Below are positions 47,890 through 56,042 of a DNA stretch of 64,000 nt, piece by piece (position 1 is the stretch's first letter; each line of letters begins with the position of its first letter). Below the pieces are notes generated by a model. The model saw nothing but the letters and a program-made list of their open reading frames with translations. It was not told the origin of the DNA and did no database searches. Location: the NCBI RefSeq assembly GCF_018449525.1, contig NZ_JAAVUS010000013.1:62001-126000 (forward strand), read 5' to 3'. The DNA is from Bradyrhizobium sp. dw_78. GTDB lineage: Bacteria > Pseudomonadota > Alphaproteobacteria > Rhizobiales > Xanthobacteraceae. A program made the position numbers and the translations under genes.

Positions 47890-49110
47890 ATGTCGACACA
47901 GCGAAGCATTGTCATCGGCGGCGGCGCGTTTGCGGGGCTGGCGCTGGCGCTGGCGCTGCGTCAGGGCCTGGGTGCCGAGATCCCCATTATCGTGGCCGAT
48001 CCGGCGCTGGCGAACCGGCCAAGCCGCGATCCGCGCGCCACCGCCATCGTTGCGGCATGCCGCCGGCTGTTCGATGCCATCGGGATCTGGGGGCAGATCG
48101 CCGAGGGAGCGCAGCCGATCCTCGACATGGTCGTCACCGATTCCAGGCTGGAAGATGCAACCCGTCCGGCATTCCTGACATTCGCAGGCCAGGTCGAACC
48201 GGGCGAGCCGTTTGCCCACATGGTCGAGAACCGGCACCTGATCGATGCGCTGGTCCGGAGCGCGGAAGCCGCGGGCATCGATCTGCGGGCTACCGCGGTG
48301 ACCGACTTCGCTGTGCGTCCGAATGGCATCGACGTGACGCTGTCGGACGGTAGCGTGATCGAGGCCAGCCTGTTGGTGGCGGCCGACGGCGCGCGCTCGA
48401 AACTGCGTGAGCGGGCCGGCATCGCTACCCATGGCTGGGAGTACGACCAGTCCGGCATCGTTGTCACCGTCGGCCATGAGCGCGATCATCACGGCCGCGC
48501 CGAGGAGCATTTCCTTCCCGCGGGTCCGTTTGCGATCCTGCCGCTCACGGGAAAGCGCTCGTCGCTGGTCTGGACCGAGAAGCGCGACGAAGCCGCGCGG
48601 ATCGTCGGCCTGAGCGAAGACGAATTTCACAGCGAACTCGAACGGCGTTTCGGGCTGCATCTCGGCGAGGTCAAGGCGCTCGACACGCCGCGCGCGTTTC
48701 CGCTCGGCTATTTCGTCGCGCGCTCGTTCATCGGCGAACGGCTGGCGCTGGTCGGAGACGCCGCGCACCTGATTCATCCGATTGCAGGGCAGGGCCTCAA
48801 TATGGGTTTGAAGGATGTCGCGGCGCTTGCCGAAGTCATCGTCGATGCCGCCCGGCTTGGCATCGATCCCGGCCAGGCCGACGTGCTCGATCGCTATCAG
48901 CGCTGGCGGCGGTTCGATACCGTGGCGATGGGGGTTGCGACCAATTCGCTCAATCTGTTGTTCTCGAACCGGTCGGCGCTGCTGCGGACCGTGCGCGATA
49001 TCGGGCTCGGCTTGGTCGATCGTGCGCCGCCATTGAAGAGCTTGTTCATCCGTCAGGCGGCTGGCCTTGCGGGCGAGGTGCCGCGCCTGCTCAGGGGCGA
49101 GGCGCTGTAG
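47890..49110 (+). CDS. UbiH/UbiF-family FAD hydroxylase
   Basis: This 406-residue group A flavin monooxygenase has an N-terminal IVIGGGAFAGLALALAL dinucleotide fold and a middle SLLVAADGARSKLRERAG (DG motif). The FAD ribityl motif is LALVGDAAHLIHPIAGQGLNMGL. Length and motifs fit ubiquinone-ring hydroxylases, which use O2 and NAD(P)H. Which ring position it hydroxylates cannot be told. It follows the repeat element and precedes a leftward hydrolase gene. Confidence 0.9.
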   Translation: MSTQRSIVIGGGAFAGLALALALRQGLGAEIPIIVADPALANRPSRDPRATAIVAACRRLFDAIGIWGQIAEGAQPILDMVVTDSRLEDATRPAFLTFAGQVEPGEPFAHMVENRHLIDALVRSAEAAGIDLRATAVTDFAVRPNGIDVTLSDGSVIEASLLVAADGARSKLRERAGIATHGWEYDQSGIVVTVGHERDHHGRAEEHFLPAGPFAILPLTGKRSSLVWTEKRDEAARIVGLSEDEFHSELERRFGLHLGEVKALDTPRAFPLGYFVARSFIGERLALVGDAAHLIHPIAGQGLNMGLKDVAALAEVIVDAARLGIDPGQADVLDRYQRWRRFDTVAMGVATNSLNLLFSNRSALLRTVRDIGLGLVDRAPPLKSLFIRQAAGLAGEVPRLLRGEAL

Positions 49111-49159
49111 GCAGCAGAGTAAGACGTCGTGAGGAGCGGCCGATACGGCTGCTCAAGGA

Positions 49160-50098
49160 TCATCTTGCTTCGCCGGCGAGGATAAAATCCGTCACGGAAT
49201 CGATCAGACCGGGATCCAGCACCCGTTCGGGCTGGTTGTAGGCCGCGAAATCATCCGCGTCATCGGTGACGTCGACCAGCACGTGATTCATGTCCGGCAG
49301 CCACACCGTCTTCGCCACCGGCGAGGCCGCGCCGAGCGCAATGAAATCGACGCGCGCGATCTGCAGGTCGCGGCCGCCGGCGATAATCAGCGTCGGCGCG
49401 TCGATCTTTTTCAACGGGTCGATCGGATCTTCCGCGAAGGCGGAAGCCATGCCCGGCTGCATCGACGGGTCGATCGCCAGTCCGCGCGGTGGCGGGTCGA
49501 CGATCTGTCCCGCCATGATGGCGTCGATGGCGGTTGCGATCGGTGCGTAGACGTCCGGCGCCAGCTTTTTCTCAAGCTGGTCCTTGATCAGATCGCCCTG
49601 CCGCCGTGCCGCGGTCGCCAGCAGTACCAGACGGTCGACCGGCAGGCGGCCCGCGGTCAGGATCGCCACCAGACCACCCTCGCTGTGGCCAACCAGGGTG
49701 ACATGCGAAAATTGCCGGCTGCCGCGCAGGTAATTCACTAGCGCCGCGGCGTCGTCGACATAATCCTTGAAGCGGAAATCCTCCGGCCGGCCGAATTGCG
49801 GCTTCCATCCGCCGGCGCCGCGCTTGTCGTAGCGGAGTGTCGCGATCTTGTGCGCGACCAGCGCGTCCGAAAGCTTCTTCAGGGTCGCAGGTTTGAGCTG
49901 CGGCCCATTGCCGTCGTGGTCGGTCGATCCGGATCCCGCGATCAACAAGGCGACAGGCGGACGCTCAACATCGGGTGGTGTCGTCAGCACGGCGTCGATG
50001 GCGCCGACACGAATTTGGCTTTCTGTGGCGGACGCGCCGATGGCCATAACCGAAAGGCCGAATGCCGCGAGCACCAGGGCGATCGTCCGGACGCGCAT
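49160..50098 (-). CDS. Exported alpha/beta hydrolase
   Basis: This 312-residue protein has a signal peptide (about residues 1-24, ending GASATES) and an alpha/beta-hydrolase fold. The oxyanion region is LIAGSGSTDHDGNG, the nucleophile elbow GHSEGGL, the acidic residue AGGRDLQI and the His in PDMNHVL. It is periplasmic, probably an esterase or peptidase of unknown substrate. It lies 3 bases downstream of the Trm112-like gene, and the two look co-transcribed. Confidence 0.87.
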   Translation of the reverse strand: MRVRTIALVLAAFGLSVMAIGASATESQIRVGAIDAVLTTPPDVERPPVALLIAGSGSTDHDGNGPQLKPATLKKLSDALVAHKIATLRYDKRGAGGWKPQFGRPEDFRFKDYVDDAAALVNYLRGSRQFSHVTLVGHSEGGLVAILTAGRLPVDRLVLLATAARRQGDLIKDQLEKKLAPDVYAPIATAIDAIMAGQIVDPPPRGLAIDPSMQPGMASAFAEDPIDPLKKIDAPTLIIAGGRDLQIARVDFIALGAASPVAKTVWLPDMNHVLVDVTDDADDFAAYNQPERVLDPGLIDSVTDFILAGEAR

Positions 50099-50101
50099 CG
50101 G

Positions 50102-50299
50102 CTAGTCGATCTTCCGCGCCTCTTCCGGCAGCATGATCGGGATGCCGTCGCGGATCGGATAAGCCAGCTTGGCCGAACGCGAGATCAATTCCTGCCGCGC
50201 CGCGTCGAATTCGAGCGGGCCCTTGGTGATCGGGCAGACCAGGATTTCCAGAAGCTTGGGATCGACGGTGCCTTCCGGGCGCTCGGGCGGGGCGGTCAT
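50102..50299 (-). CDS. Trm112-like small protein
   Basis: This 65-residue protein reads LLEILVCPITKGPLEF at its centre and AYPIRDGIPIMLPEEAR at its end, the bacterial Trm112/YcaR pattern. Trm112 in eukaryotes and archaea activates methyltransferases. Bacterial versions are short and their partners mostly unknown. It lacks the second zinc-binding cysteine pair, retaining one CP. The ATG follows an in-frame stretch that is probably untranslated. Confidence 0.88.
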   Translation of the reverse strand: MTAPPERPEGTVDPKLLEILVCPITKGPLEFDAARQELISRSAKLAYPIRDGIPIMLPEEARKID

Positions 50300-50422
50300 G
50301 GTTGTAGTCTCCGGCTGGATCGGTCGAGGCTGTAGCATATTCGCCAGGCGAATATAGCGATAAGTCCGTGGCCGGAAGTGCGTTGCTAAATGCGTCAATA
50401 CCGATGATCGGCGGCTGAATCC

Positions 50423-51100
50423 CTACTGCAGCGGCGGGTCGCCGCCGCTGGTGCGCTTTTTCGCCAGATCCATTTCCGTGACCGCGACCAGGATCTCGGC
50501 GCGGGTTTTCAGGTCGGGCGCCTCCAGCATCGCCTGTTTTTCCGGCGGCCCATAGGGCGACATCATGGCCAGCGCGTTGACCAGGGCTTCGTTCGGGGCG
50601 CTTTCGACGCCTTCCCAATCGACCTTGAGATTGTTCACCTTGAGGAAATCCGTCAGCACGGACAGCAAGGCCTCGCGATCGACGGCCTCCTCACCCTTGC
50701 GCGCGGTGAAATCGTCGATATAGCGAAAATAATCCACCTTGCACTGCCGATAGGAGGTCAGCACGTCGATCTCCTCGACCACCCTGAACCGCGTGATGCC
50801 GGTCAGCTCAAGGATATAACGGCCATCGCCGGACTCCGCGAGCTGGGTGATGCGGCCGACGCAACCGACACGAAACAGCATCGGCTTGGCTTCATTGGCC
50901 GAATGGGTGGTGTCCGGCTGGATCATGCCGATCAGCCTGTGGCCGTCGCGAAAGGAATCGTCGACCATCGCCAGATAGCGCGGCTCGAAGATATTGAGCG
51001 GCATCTGGCCGCGCGGCAGCAACAGCGCGCCGGCGAGCGGAAACACCGGGATCACCTCGGGAAGCTCACCGGGTCCGCGATATTCGGCATTGATCGGCAT
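50423..51100 (-). CDS. LON substrate-binding domain protein
   Basis: This 225-residue protein has only the Lon N-terminal (LAN/ASB) domain: EVIPVFPLAGALLLPRGQMPLNIFEPRYLAMV is the opening strand-helix pattern, followed by IGMIQPDT and GRYILELTGITRFRV. There is no AAA+ or protease module, so it is a stand-alone adaptor or substrate-binding protein. It lies downstream of the thioredoxin/TPR gene with a repeat element between them. Confidence 0.9.
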   Translation of the reverse strand: MPINAEYRGPGELPEVIPVFPLAGALLLPRGQMPLNIFEPRYLAMVDDSFRDGHRLIGMIQPDTTHSANEAKPMLFRVGCVGRITQLAESGDGRYILELTGITRFRVVEEIDVLTSYRQCKVDYFRYIDDFTARKGEEAVDREALLSVLTDFLKVNNLKVDWEGVESAPNEALVNALAMMSPYGPPEKQAMLEAPDLKTRAEILVAVTEMDLAKKRTSGGDPPLQ

Positions 51101-51114
51101 GGGCGATCCCCGGT

Positions 51115-51165
51115 TAGAGCATGATCCGGAAAAGGGGGCCCGGTTTTCCGAAAGGATCATGCCCG
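51115..51165. repeat. GAGCATGATCCGGAAAA repeat element
   Basis: TTAGAGCATGATCCGGAAAAG is followed by GGCCCGGTTTTCCGAAAGGATCATGCCCGG. CCGGAAAA and TTTTCCG pair, as do GCATGATC and GATCATGC. It is the most symmetric copy of its family in the window and lies 14 bases upstream of the LON-domain gene's start. Confidence 0.85.
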
Positions 51166-51229
51166 GATAAGGAGATATGGAGCGGGACGGCGACGTGAAG
51201 AAAACCCATCCCGCTCCAGCGAAGTGTTT

Positions 51230-52153
51230 TCAGGAGAACAAGATTGTCGACAGCCGCTTTCGGCCCTCGATGGTGGCTTCATCCGCGCCGCCCCAGGCCT
51301 CGAAGAACTGCACCAGCTGTTTGCGCGCGCCGTCGTCGTTCCATTTGCGGTCGCGCCTGACGATCTCGAGCAGTTGCTGGGTTGCCTCGGTGCGTTTGCC
51401 GCTGGCGTTGAGCGCGGTCGCCAGATCGAAGCGCGCCTGATGGTCGAGCGGGTTTGCCGCGACTTTCTGTTCCAGCTCGGTCACTGGCCCGACCGACTTG
51501 GCCTGCTCGGCGAGATCGAGTGACGCCTGCACCGCCTTGACCGCGGCGTCATTGCGTTTCGATTCCGGGACCATGGCGAGCGTCTGCTTGGCTTGCTCGA
51601 TGGCACCGGTCGCGACATAGCATTTCGCAAGTCCCGCGAGCGCCGCGATATTGGTGGCGTCGGCCGCCAGTACCTCGGTATAGATCTGCGCGGCCGCCGC
51701 CGGATCGCCCTCCGCCAGCACCGCTTCGGCCTCCTGCAGGATTTCCGCGATATCGGGCTGACCCGCGCCCGGCATGGCCGATGTCAGCTTGTTGATGAAG
51801 GCTGTGACCTGGCTTTCCGGAACCGCGCCCATGAAACCGTCGGCGGGCTGGCCGCCCACGAACGCGATCACTGCCGGGATCGACTGGATCCCCATCTGGC
51901 CCGGAATCGCCGGGTGCTCGTCAATATTCATCTTGACCAGCTTGACCTTGCCGTTGGCGGCGCGGACCGCCTTTTCGAGGATCGGCGTGAGCTGGCGGCA
52001 GGGGCCGCACCACGGCGCCCAGAAGTCGATCAGCACCGGCTGGCGCTTCGACTCCTCGATGACGTCCTTTACGAATGTCTGGGTGGTCGTTTCCTTGATC
52101 AGATCGACCGCGGCGTTTGGCGCCGGTCCATTGCCCTGCTCAATGATCGTCAC
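51230..52153 (-). CDS. cnoX: Thioredoxin/TPR co-chaperone (CnoX/YbbN family)
   Basis: This 307-residue protein has a thioredoxin domain (about 20-130) with an intact WCGPC active site in FWAPWCGPCRQLTPIL. A C-terminal TPR region follows, with ALAEGDPAAAAQIYTEVLAAD-type repeats. YbbN/CnoX in E. coli hands clients to GroEL and DnaK and has lost redox activity. Here both cysteines are present, so it may also be an active reductase. The start is GTG. Confidence 0.93.
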   Translation of the reverse strand: MTIIEQGNGPAPNAAVDLIKETTTQTFVKDVIEESKRQPVLIDFWAPWCGPCRQLTPILEKAVRAANGKVKLVKMNIDEHPAIPGQMGIQSIPAVIAFVGGQPADGFMGAVPESQVTAFINKLTSAMPGAGQPDIAEILQEAEAVLAEGDPAAAAQIYTEVLAADATNIAALAGLAKCYVATGAIEQAKQTLAMVPESKRNDAAVKAVQASLDLAEQAKSVGPVTELEQKVAANPLDHQARFDLATALNASGKRTEATQQLLEIVRRDRKWNDDGARKQLVQFFEAWGGADEATIEGRKRLSTILFS

Positions 52154-52536
52154 GAAAGCCTCGCCTGATGTGTGGGGGATTGGACCTCATCCTAGCACGG
52201 CCCTGCCCGGTGGTTCAGAAAGTTCTGTTCCCTAAGTGGCGGGTGGTCCGCAAATTTCAATCGGTTCCCTGGCCGTCGCGCCGTTTCGCCGCGAACCCTC
52301 CGCGAAAGCCCCGTGATCGATAAAACCGCCTGGCCAAGGCGGTCCTGAAAGGCGGTCATGACGATATTTACCGGCAGCAGGGCCACTATCGGCGCCATTC
52401 CGTGCGGATTTGGCGTTTTATCGCCGATATCGGGCGGAAAGACCGATTCCATACCTTCGCAGGGCTGTTGCATTCGGGGTCCGCATTTGGCATAGCTCTG
52501 CCCGTTGTCGGCGGGATCGCCGCCAGCCTATCGGAT
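52154..52536. other. 383-base gap upstream of tRNA-Gly
   Basis: No convincing gene is present. A 93-codon leftward open frame (52192-52473) has no recognisable domain and composition not clearly coding. A perfect hairpin ACCGCCT-GGCCA-AGGCGGT is at 52325-52343. The tRNA promoter is presumably in the last 60 bases. Confidence 0.5.
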
Positions 52537-52611
<75 letters not shown>

Positions 52612-52619
52612 ATACCTAG

Positions 52620-52862
52620 CCGGATTTTCCCCCTCCGGCGAAATCTCCCAGGGTTCTGGAAAACGTCGCCCGGCGCGCAGCACGTCAGGCTGCCAACGTC
52701 GCGGATGATGACGGCGAGGGTTACACCCTGATCGACGAAGAGGCTGAGGGCGAAGACAATTCGCCAGCGCCTGTCTTCGCCGGATGGAGCGCGCTTAAAG
52801 CCTGCGCGTCTGTGGGCCGTTGGAGCTTTACCGCTTCCCGCAAGAAGGGTCGCAAACCAAAA
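52620..52862 (+). pseudogene. Startless open frame after tRNA-Gly (possible gene remnant)
   Basis: After a TAG overlapping the tRNA's downstream flank, one frame stays open for about 85 codons to within cpaB and has no ATG, GTG or TTG start. The readable part includes ARRAARQAANVADDDGEGY, then TLIDEEAEGEDNSPAPVF. Its acidic, repeat-free composition looks coding. The last 35 bases or so are antisense to cpaB. It may be the 3' remnant of a gene interrupted by an insertion at the tRNA, a common attachment site. No duplicated tRNA end is seen in the window. Identity unknown. Confidence 0.35.
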
Positions 52863-53652
52863 TCTCTTGTTGGCCGCTCGTACCCCGATAGACGGTGACT
52901 AGTCTGTCGTCCTGGCTGTCGTTGTCCTTGGCCGCAACGCGAGCCTTACTGTCGGCGATGCTGCGGAGTGCCAGCGATATGGTGCCGCTCAGGCGCGCCT
53001 TTGTCAGAATCGCCACGTCATCGCGCGTCAATTCCAGCGTGGCCGTTTTTCCCAGCACCGCATTTTGGCCGTCCTTTTCCTTGGGGGCCTGATCGATAGC
53101 CAGAACGCGTATATTGCTCAGAACGACTTGCGACGTGACCATGTCAACCGAAGGGGCGTCGGCACTCGATGTCGCTTTTTCATGCTTCGATAGCACGACA
53201 TCCACCCGATCATTGGGCAGAATAAAGCCGCCTGCGCCGGTTTCCGGGCTTATATCCGTTGATACCGCGCGCATGCCGGTTGGCAGAATGGCGGCCATAA
53301 AACCCGATCCATCCGCCTTGACCAGCTTCTGTTCGCGGATCGGCTCGCCCGCGATGAAGGGCGCGCGAGCGATCGACCCCGTCAGTTGCGTCATGGCTTC
53401 CGGACGATCGTTGCGGCGAATGAAACTGCTGCTCGCCGTTGATTCAGTCCACGTCTGCCATTGAAGTGCGTCCGGCGCGATCTTCTGGCCGAGCACAATG
53501 TCGCCCTTCGCAACCAGAACATCGACAGTTGGCAATTGAGCGACGGGCGCGGCAGGGGCTGGAGGTTTACTGTCCGATCCGCTGACGAGGTAAGCGGCAA
53601 TGCTGCCCGCGCAGAGGGCTATTCCCAGAACGATAACGCGGGCACGATTCAT
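52828..53652 (-). CDS. cpaB: Orphan CpaB/RcpC-type Flp pilus assembly protein
   Basis: This 274-residue inner-membrane protein of the Tad/Flp pilus machine has an N-terminal helix (VIVLGIALCAGSIAAYLVSG). A SAF/CpaB domain follows (TVDVLVAKGDIVLGQKI, RAPFIAGEPI, TGMRAVSTDIS, GGFILPNDRVDVVLS). CpaB links the secretin to the inner-membrane platform. None of cpaA, cpaC, cpaE, cpaF or pilA is adjacent, so this is a detached copy, next to tRNA-Gly. It ends CDPSCGKR with two Cys. An inverted TTAACC/GGTTAA pair lies 55-84 bases upstream. Confidence 0.86.
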   Translation of the reverse strand: MNRARVIVLGIALCAGSIAAYLVSGSDSKPPAPAAPVAQLPTVDVLVAKGDIVLGQKIAPDALQWQTWTESTASSSFIRRNDRPEAMTQLTGSIARAPFIAGEPIREQKLVKADGSGFMAAILPTGMRAVSTDISPETGAGGFILPNDRVDVVLSKHEKATSSADAPSVDMVTSQVVLSNIRVLAIDQAPKEKDGQNAVLGKTATLELTRDDVAILTKARLSGTISLALRSIADSKARVAAKDNDSQDDRLVTVYRGTSGQQEILVCDPSCGKR

Positions 53653-54055
53653 AAATTTTACTCACGCAATAACGCCGGGCGGAATGACCGCCGCCACAAT
53701 CCGTAGTTAACCAGCCATAAGTCAAAGCTAGGTTAATCGGGGGTATCAGATAATCCTGATCTCCAATCAGGATGCGATGGATCTCGCGGCCGTCGCCCGA
53801 ACCGGCATCTTGCAGCGATGCCGCAGCGCAACGCGCACGGAAATCGTCTCGGACGAAGGCTGCCCGGAGAAACTTCTTCCCAAATTCATGGTGACGTCAT
53901 GGAGCCGCGCGGCGCGCTTCCACAATGAAGCTTCTCTCCCGCAATGAACGTGCTAACATTTTGCGGTCGGATCATTTCATCCAGACCAAACTTCGTCTCG
54001 AAGCCTTCAAAATAAATAATGCAAGCAGCCGCATGGCTGCACAGGGAGTGACGCG
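53653..54055. other. 403-base divergent gap between cpaB and the sorbosone-dehydrogenase gene
   Basis: The gap contains TTAACC (53707) / GGTTAA (53731), a symmetric pair that could be an operator. A perfect hairpin ATCCTGAT-CTCCA-ATCAGGAT lies at 53753-53773. A 56-codon open frame (53777-53947) is present, with no ribosome site and no family resemblance. The 54056 gene's promoter lies in the last 100 bases. Confidence 0.5.
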
Positions 54056-55315
54056 ATGAAATCGATGTTCAATCGATCTGTTCTTGCGCTCGCAGCAATC
54101 GCTGTTGTTGCGGGGGCCGCCCAGGTCAAAGCCCAGCAAAAGCTTCACAACTATCAGTCGGGCAGCAAGGAATTCTGGACGCATCCGCCGGATGACTGGT
54201 TCCTTGGCGACGAAACCGAGACGCAAAAGGGCCTTGCGCCGCCATCGGGCCCGCCGACCGGATCGTCGGATGCCGAACTCGCGGCGCTGATCAAGAAGAT
54301 CAAATTGCCGCCGGGCTTCAAGATCGAGGTCTGGGCTCCCGGCGTGCTGGCCGCGCGGCAGATGGCCTGGGGCGACAAGGGCACGCTGTTCGTCGGCTCG
54401 TTCGGCCTCGGCAACGTCTATGCCATCACCGACAAGGACGGCAAGCGCGAGGTCAAGACGGTCCTCAAGGGCCTGAACATGCCGACCGGTCTCGCCTTCA
54501 AGGACGGTGCGCTATATGTCGTCGCGGTCAACAGGCTGATCCGGTACGACAACGCGGAAGCCAATCTCGATCATCTCGGTGACGGCACCGTGGTCTATGA
54601 CGACATGCCGTCCTATGCGGCGCATGGCTGGAAATATATCGCGCCGGATAAAGAAGGCTGGTTCTATATTCCGTTCGGACCTCCCTTCAACATCGGCATG
54701 CCGCCGACCAGCGTGTCGCAGATCCGCCGCGTCGATCCCAAGAGCGGCAATGCCGAATTGGTGGCGCTCGGCGTCCGCAACAGCGTCGGCGGCGATGTCG
54801 ATCCGCGCAGCGGCAAATACTGGTTCACCGAAAACGCACGCGACTGGATGAGCGACGACATGCCGAGCGACAAGCTCAACATGATCTCGCGGCTCGGCGA
54901 GCATTTCGGCTATCCCTATTGCCACCAGGGCGACACGCCCGATCCGAAATTTGCGATGGGCCACAAATGTTCGGAATTCACTCCGCCGGTGCTCAAGCTC
55001 GGCGCGCATGTGGCCCCGCTCGGCATGAAGTTCTATACCGGCGACCAGTTCCCCGCCGATTACAAGAACAACATCCTGATCGCCGAACACGGCTCCTGGA
55101 ACCGGCATAAATACCAGGGTGGCCGGATCGTGCGCGTGATCGTCGATCCCGAAGGCAAGAATCCCAAGCAGGAGGTGTTCGCGTCCGGCTGGATCGAAGG
55201 CGACCAGGGCTATCTCGGCCGGCCGGACGATATCATCCTCGCCAAGGATGGTTCGATCCTCGTCGCCGACGACTGGGCCGGTGCGATCTACCGGATCAGC
55301 TACAGCAGGAAGTAA
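54056..55315 (+). CDS. Exported sorbosone-dehydrogenase-like beta-propeller protein
   Basis: This 419-residue periplasmic protein has a signal peptide ending near QVKAQ. The beta-propeller of the PQQ-type glucose/sorbosone dehydrogenase family includes GFKIEVWAPGVLAARQMAWG, FVGSFGLGNVYAI, GLNMPTGLAFKDGALYV, YWFTENARDWMSDDMPSDKLN, EHFGYPYCHQGD and AEHGSWNRHKYQGGR. Members oxidise sugars or aldehydes with PQQ and pass electrons to a cytochrome. A dihaem cytochrome gene follows 96 bases downstream, which fits. The substrate is unknown. Confidence 0.88.
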   Translation: MKSMFNRSVLALAAIAVVAGAAQVKAQQKLHNYQSGSKEFWTHPPDDWFLGDETETQKGLAPPSGPPTGSSDAELAALIKKIKLPPGFKIEVWAPGVLAARQMAWGDKGTLFVGSFGLGNVYAITDKDGKREVKTVLKGLNMPTGLAFKDGALYVVAVNRLIRYDNAEANLDHLGDGTVVYDDMPSYAAHGWKYIAPDKEGWFYIPFGPPFNIGMPPTSVSQIRRVDPKSGNAELVALGVRNSVGGDVDPRSGKYWFTENARDWMSDDMPSDKLNMISRLGEHFGYPYCHQGDTPDPKFAMGHKCSEFTPPVLKLGAHVAPLGMKFYTGDQFPADYKNNILIAEHGSWNRHKYQGGRIVRVIVDPEGKNPKQEVFASGWIEGDQGYLGRPDDIILAKDGSILVADDWAGAIYRISYSRK

Positions 55316-55411
55316 GCCTGCAAGGTTCCGGGCTGCGGCTGCTTTAACAGGCGGCCGCAGCTTCTTCTATGTCGTCTCGTGCCCGGCGATGATGAGAGAT
55401 AAGGAGTCGTG

Positions 55412-55993
55412 ATGCGAGCCGCTTTGGCCGGGATGCTGTCAGTTGCAATGATCTGCGGATCATTCGCCCACGCCGCCGACATCGCTGCCGGCAAGGAGAA
55501 AGCTGGGCTTTGCGCCGGCTGTCACGGCGAGAACGGCATTTCGCAGACCGAGAATATTCCCTCGCTGGCGGGGCAGCAGGATCAGTTCATCCAGTGGCAG
55601 CTGGTCTTTTTCCGTGGCGGCGCGCGCAAGAACGAACAGATGCAGCCGATCGCCGAGCAGGTCGGCAACGAGGACATCCGCAATCTCGGCGCCTATTTCG
55701 CCTCGCTCACGCCGCCCAGGGATCCGAAGCCCGACGACAATCCAGATCTGTCCGGGAAAGGCGCGGAGGCCGCGGCCGGCCGGCGCTGCGCCTCGTGCCA
55801 TACCGATTCATATGCGGGAACGAAAGCTGTCGCCCGTATCGCCGGCCAGCGCGAGGAATATCTCGTCAAGGCGCTGCACGACTACAAGTCCGGTGTGCGG
55901 ACCGGCGGCGCCGGAGCCGCGATGACGGATGTCGCCTATCCCCTGAGCGACGAAGAAATCACCGCGCTCGCGCATTATCTCGCGCATTTGTAA
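55412..55993 (+). CDS. Periplasmic dihaem cytochrome c (c4-like)
   Basis: This 193-residue protein has a signal peptide (residues 1-22, ending SFAHAAD) and two haem sites, CAGCH (34-38) and CASCH (about 125-129). It is built as two similar domains, each with a downstream Met-rich or GQ-type segment (SLAGQQDQFIQWQL, RIAGQREEYLVKAL). It is the likely electron acceptor for the sorbosone-dehydrogenase-like enzyme upstream. The ATG is preceded by AAGGAG; a GTG three bases earlier is less likely. Confidence 0.9.
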   Translation: MRAALAGMLSVAMICGSFAHAADIAAGKEKAGLCAGCHGENGISQTENIPSLAGQQDQFIQWQLVFFRGGARKNEQMQPIAEQVGNEDIRNLGAYFASLTPPRDPKPDDNPDLSGKGAEAAAGRRCASCHTDSYAGTKAVARIAGQREEYLVKALHDYKSGVRTGGAGAAMTDVAYPLSDEEITALAHYLAHL

Positions 55994-56042
55994 CCATTGG
56001 CTGTCCCGGCGGTTGCCGGGACAGCCACAAGATCAAGTGCAA

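Noticed and set aside
52192..52473. 93-codon leftward frame before tRNA-Gly
   Set aside because: No domain, no clear ribosome site, and composition like noncoding sequence.
53777..53947. 56-codon rightward frame between cpaB and the sorbosone-dehydrogenase gene
   Set aside because: No ribosome-binding site and no family resemblance. Left as unannotated gap.
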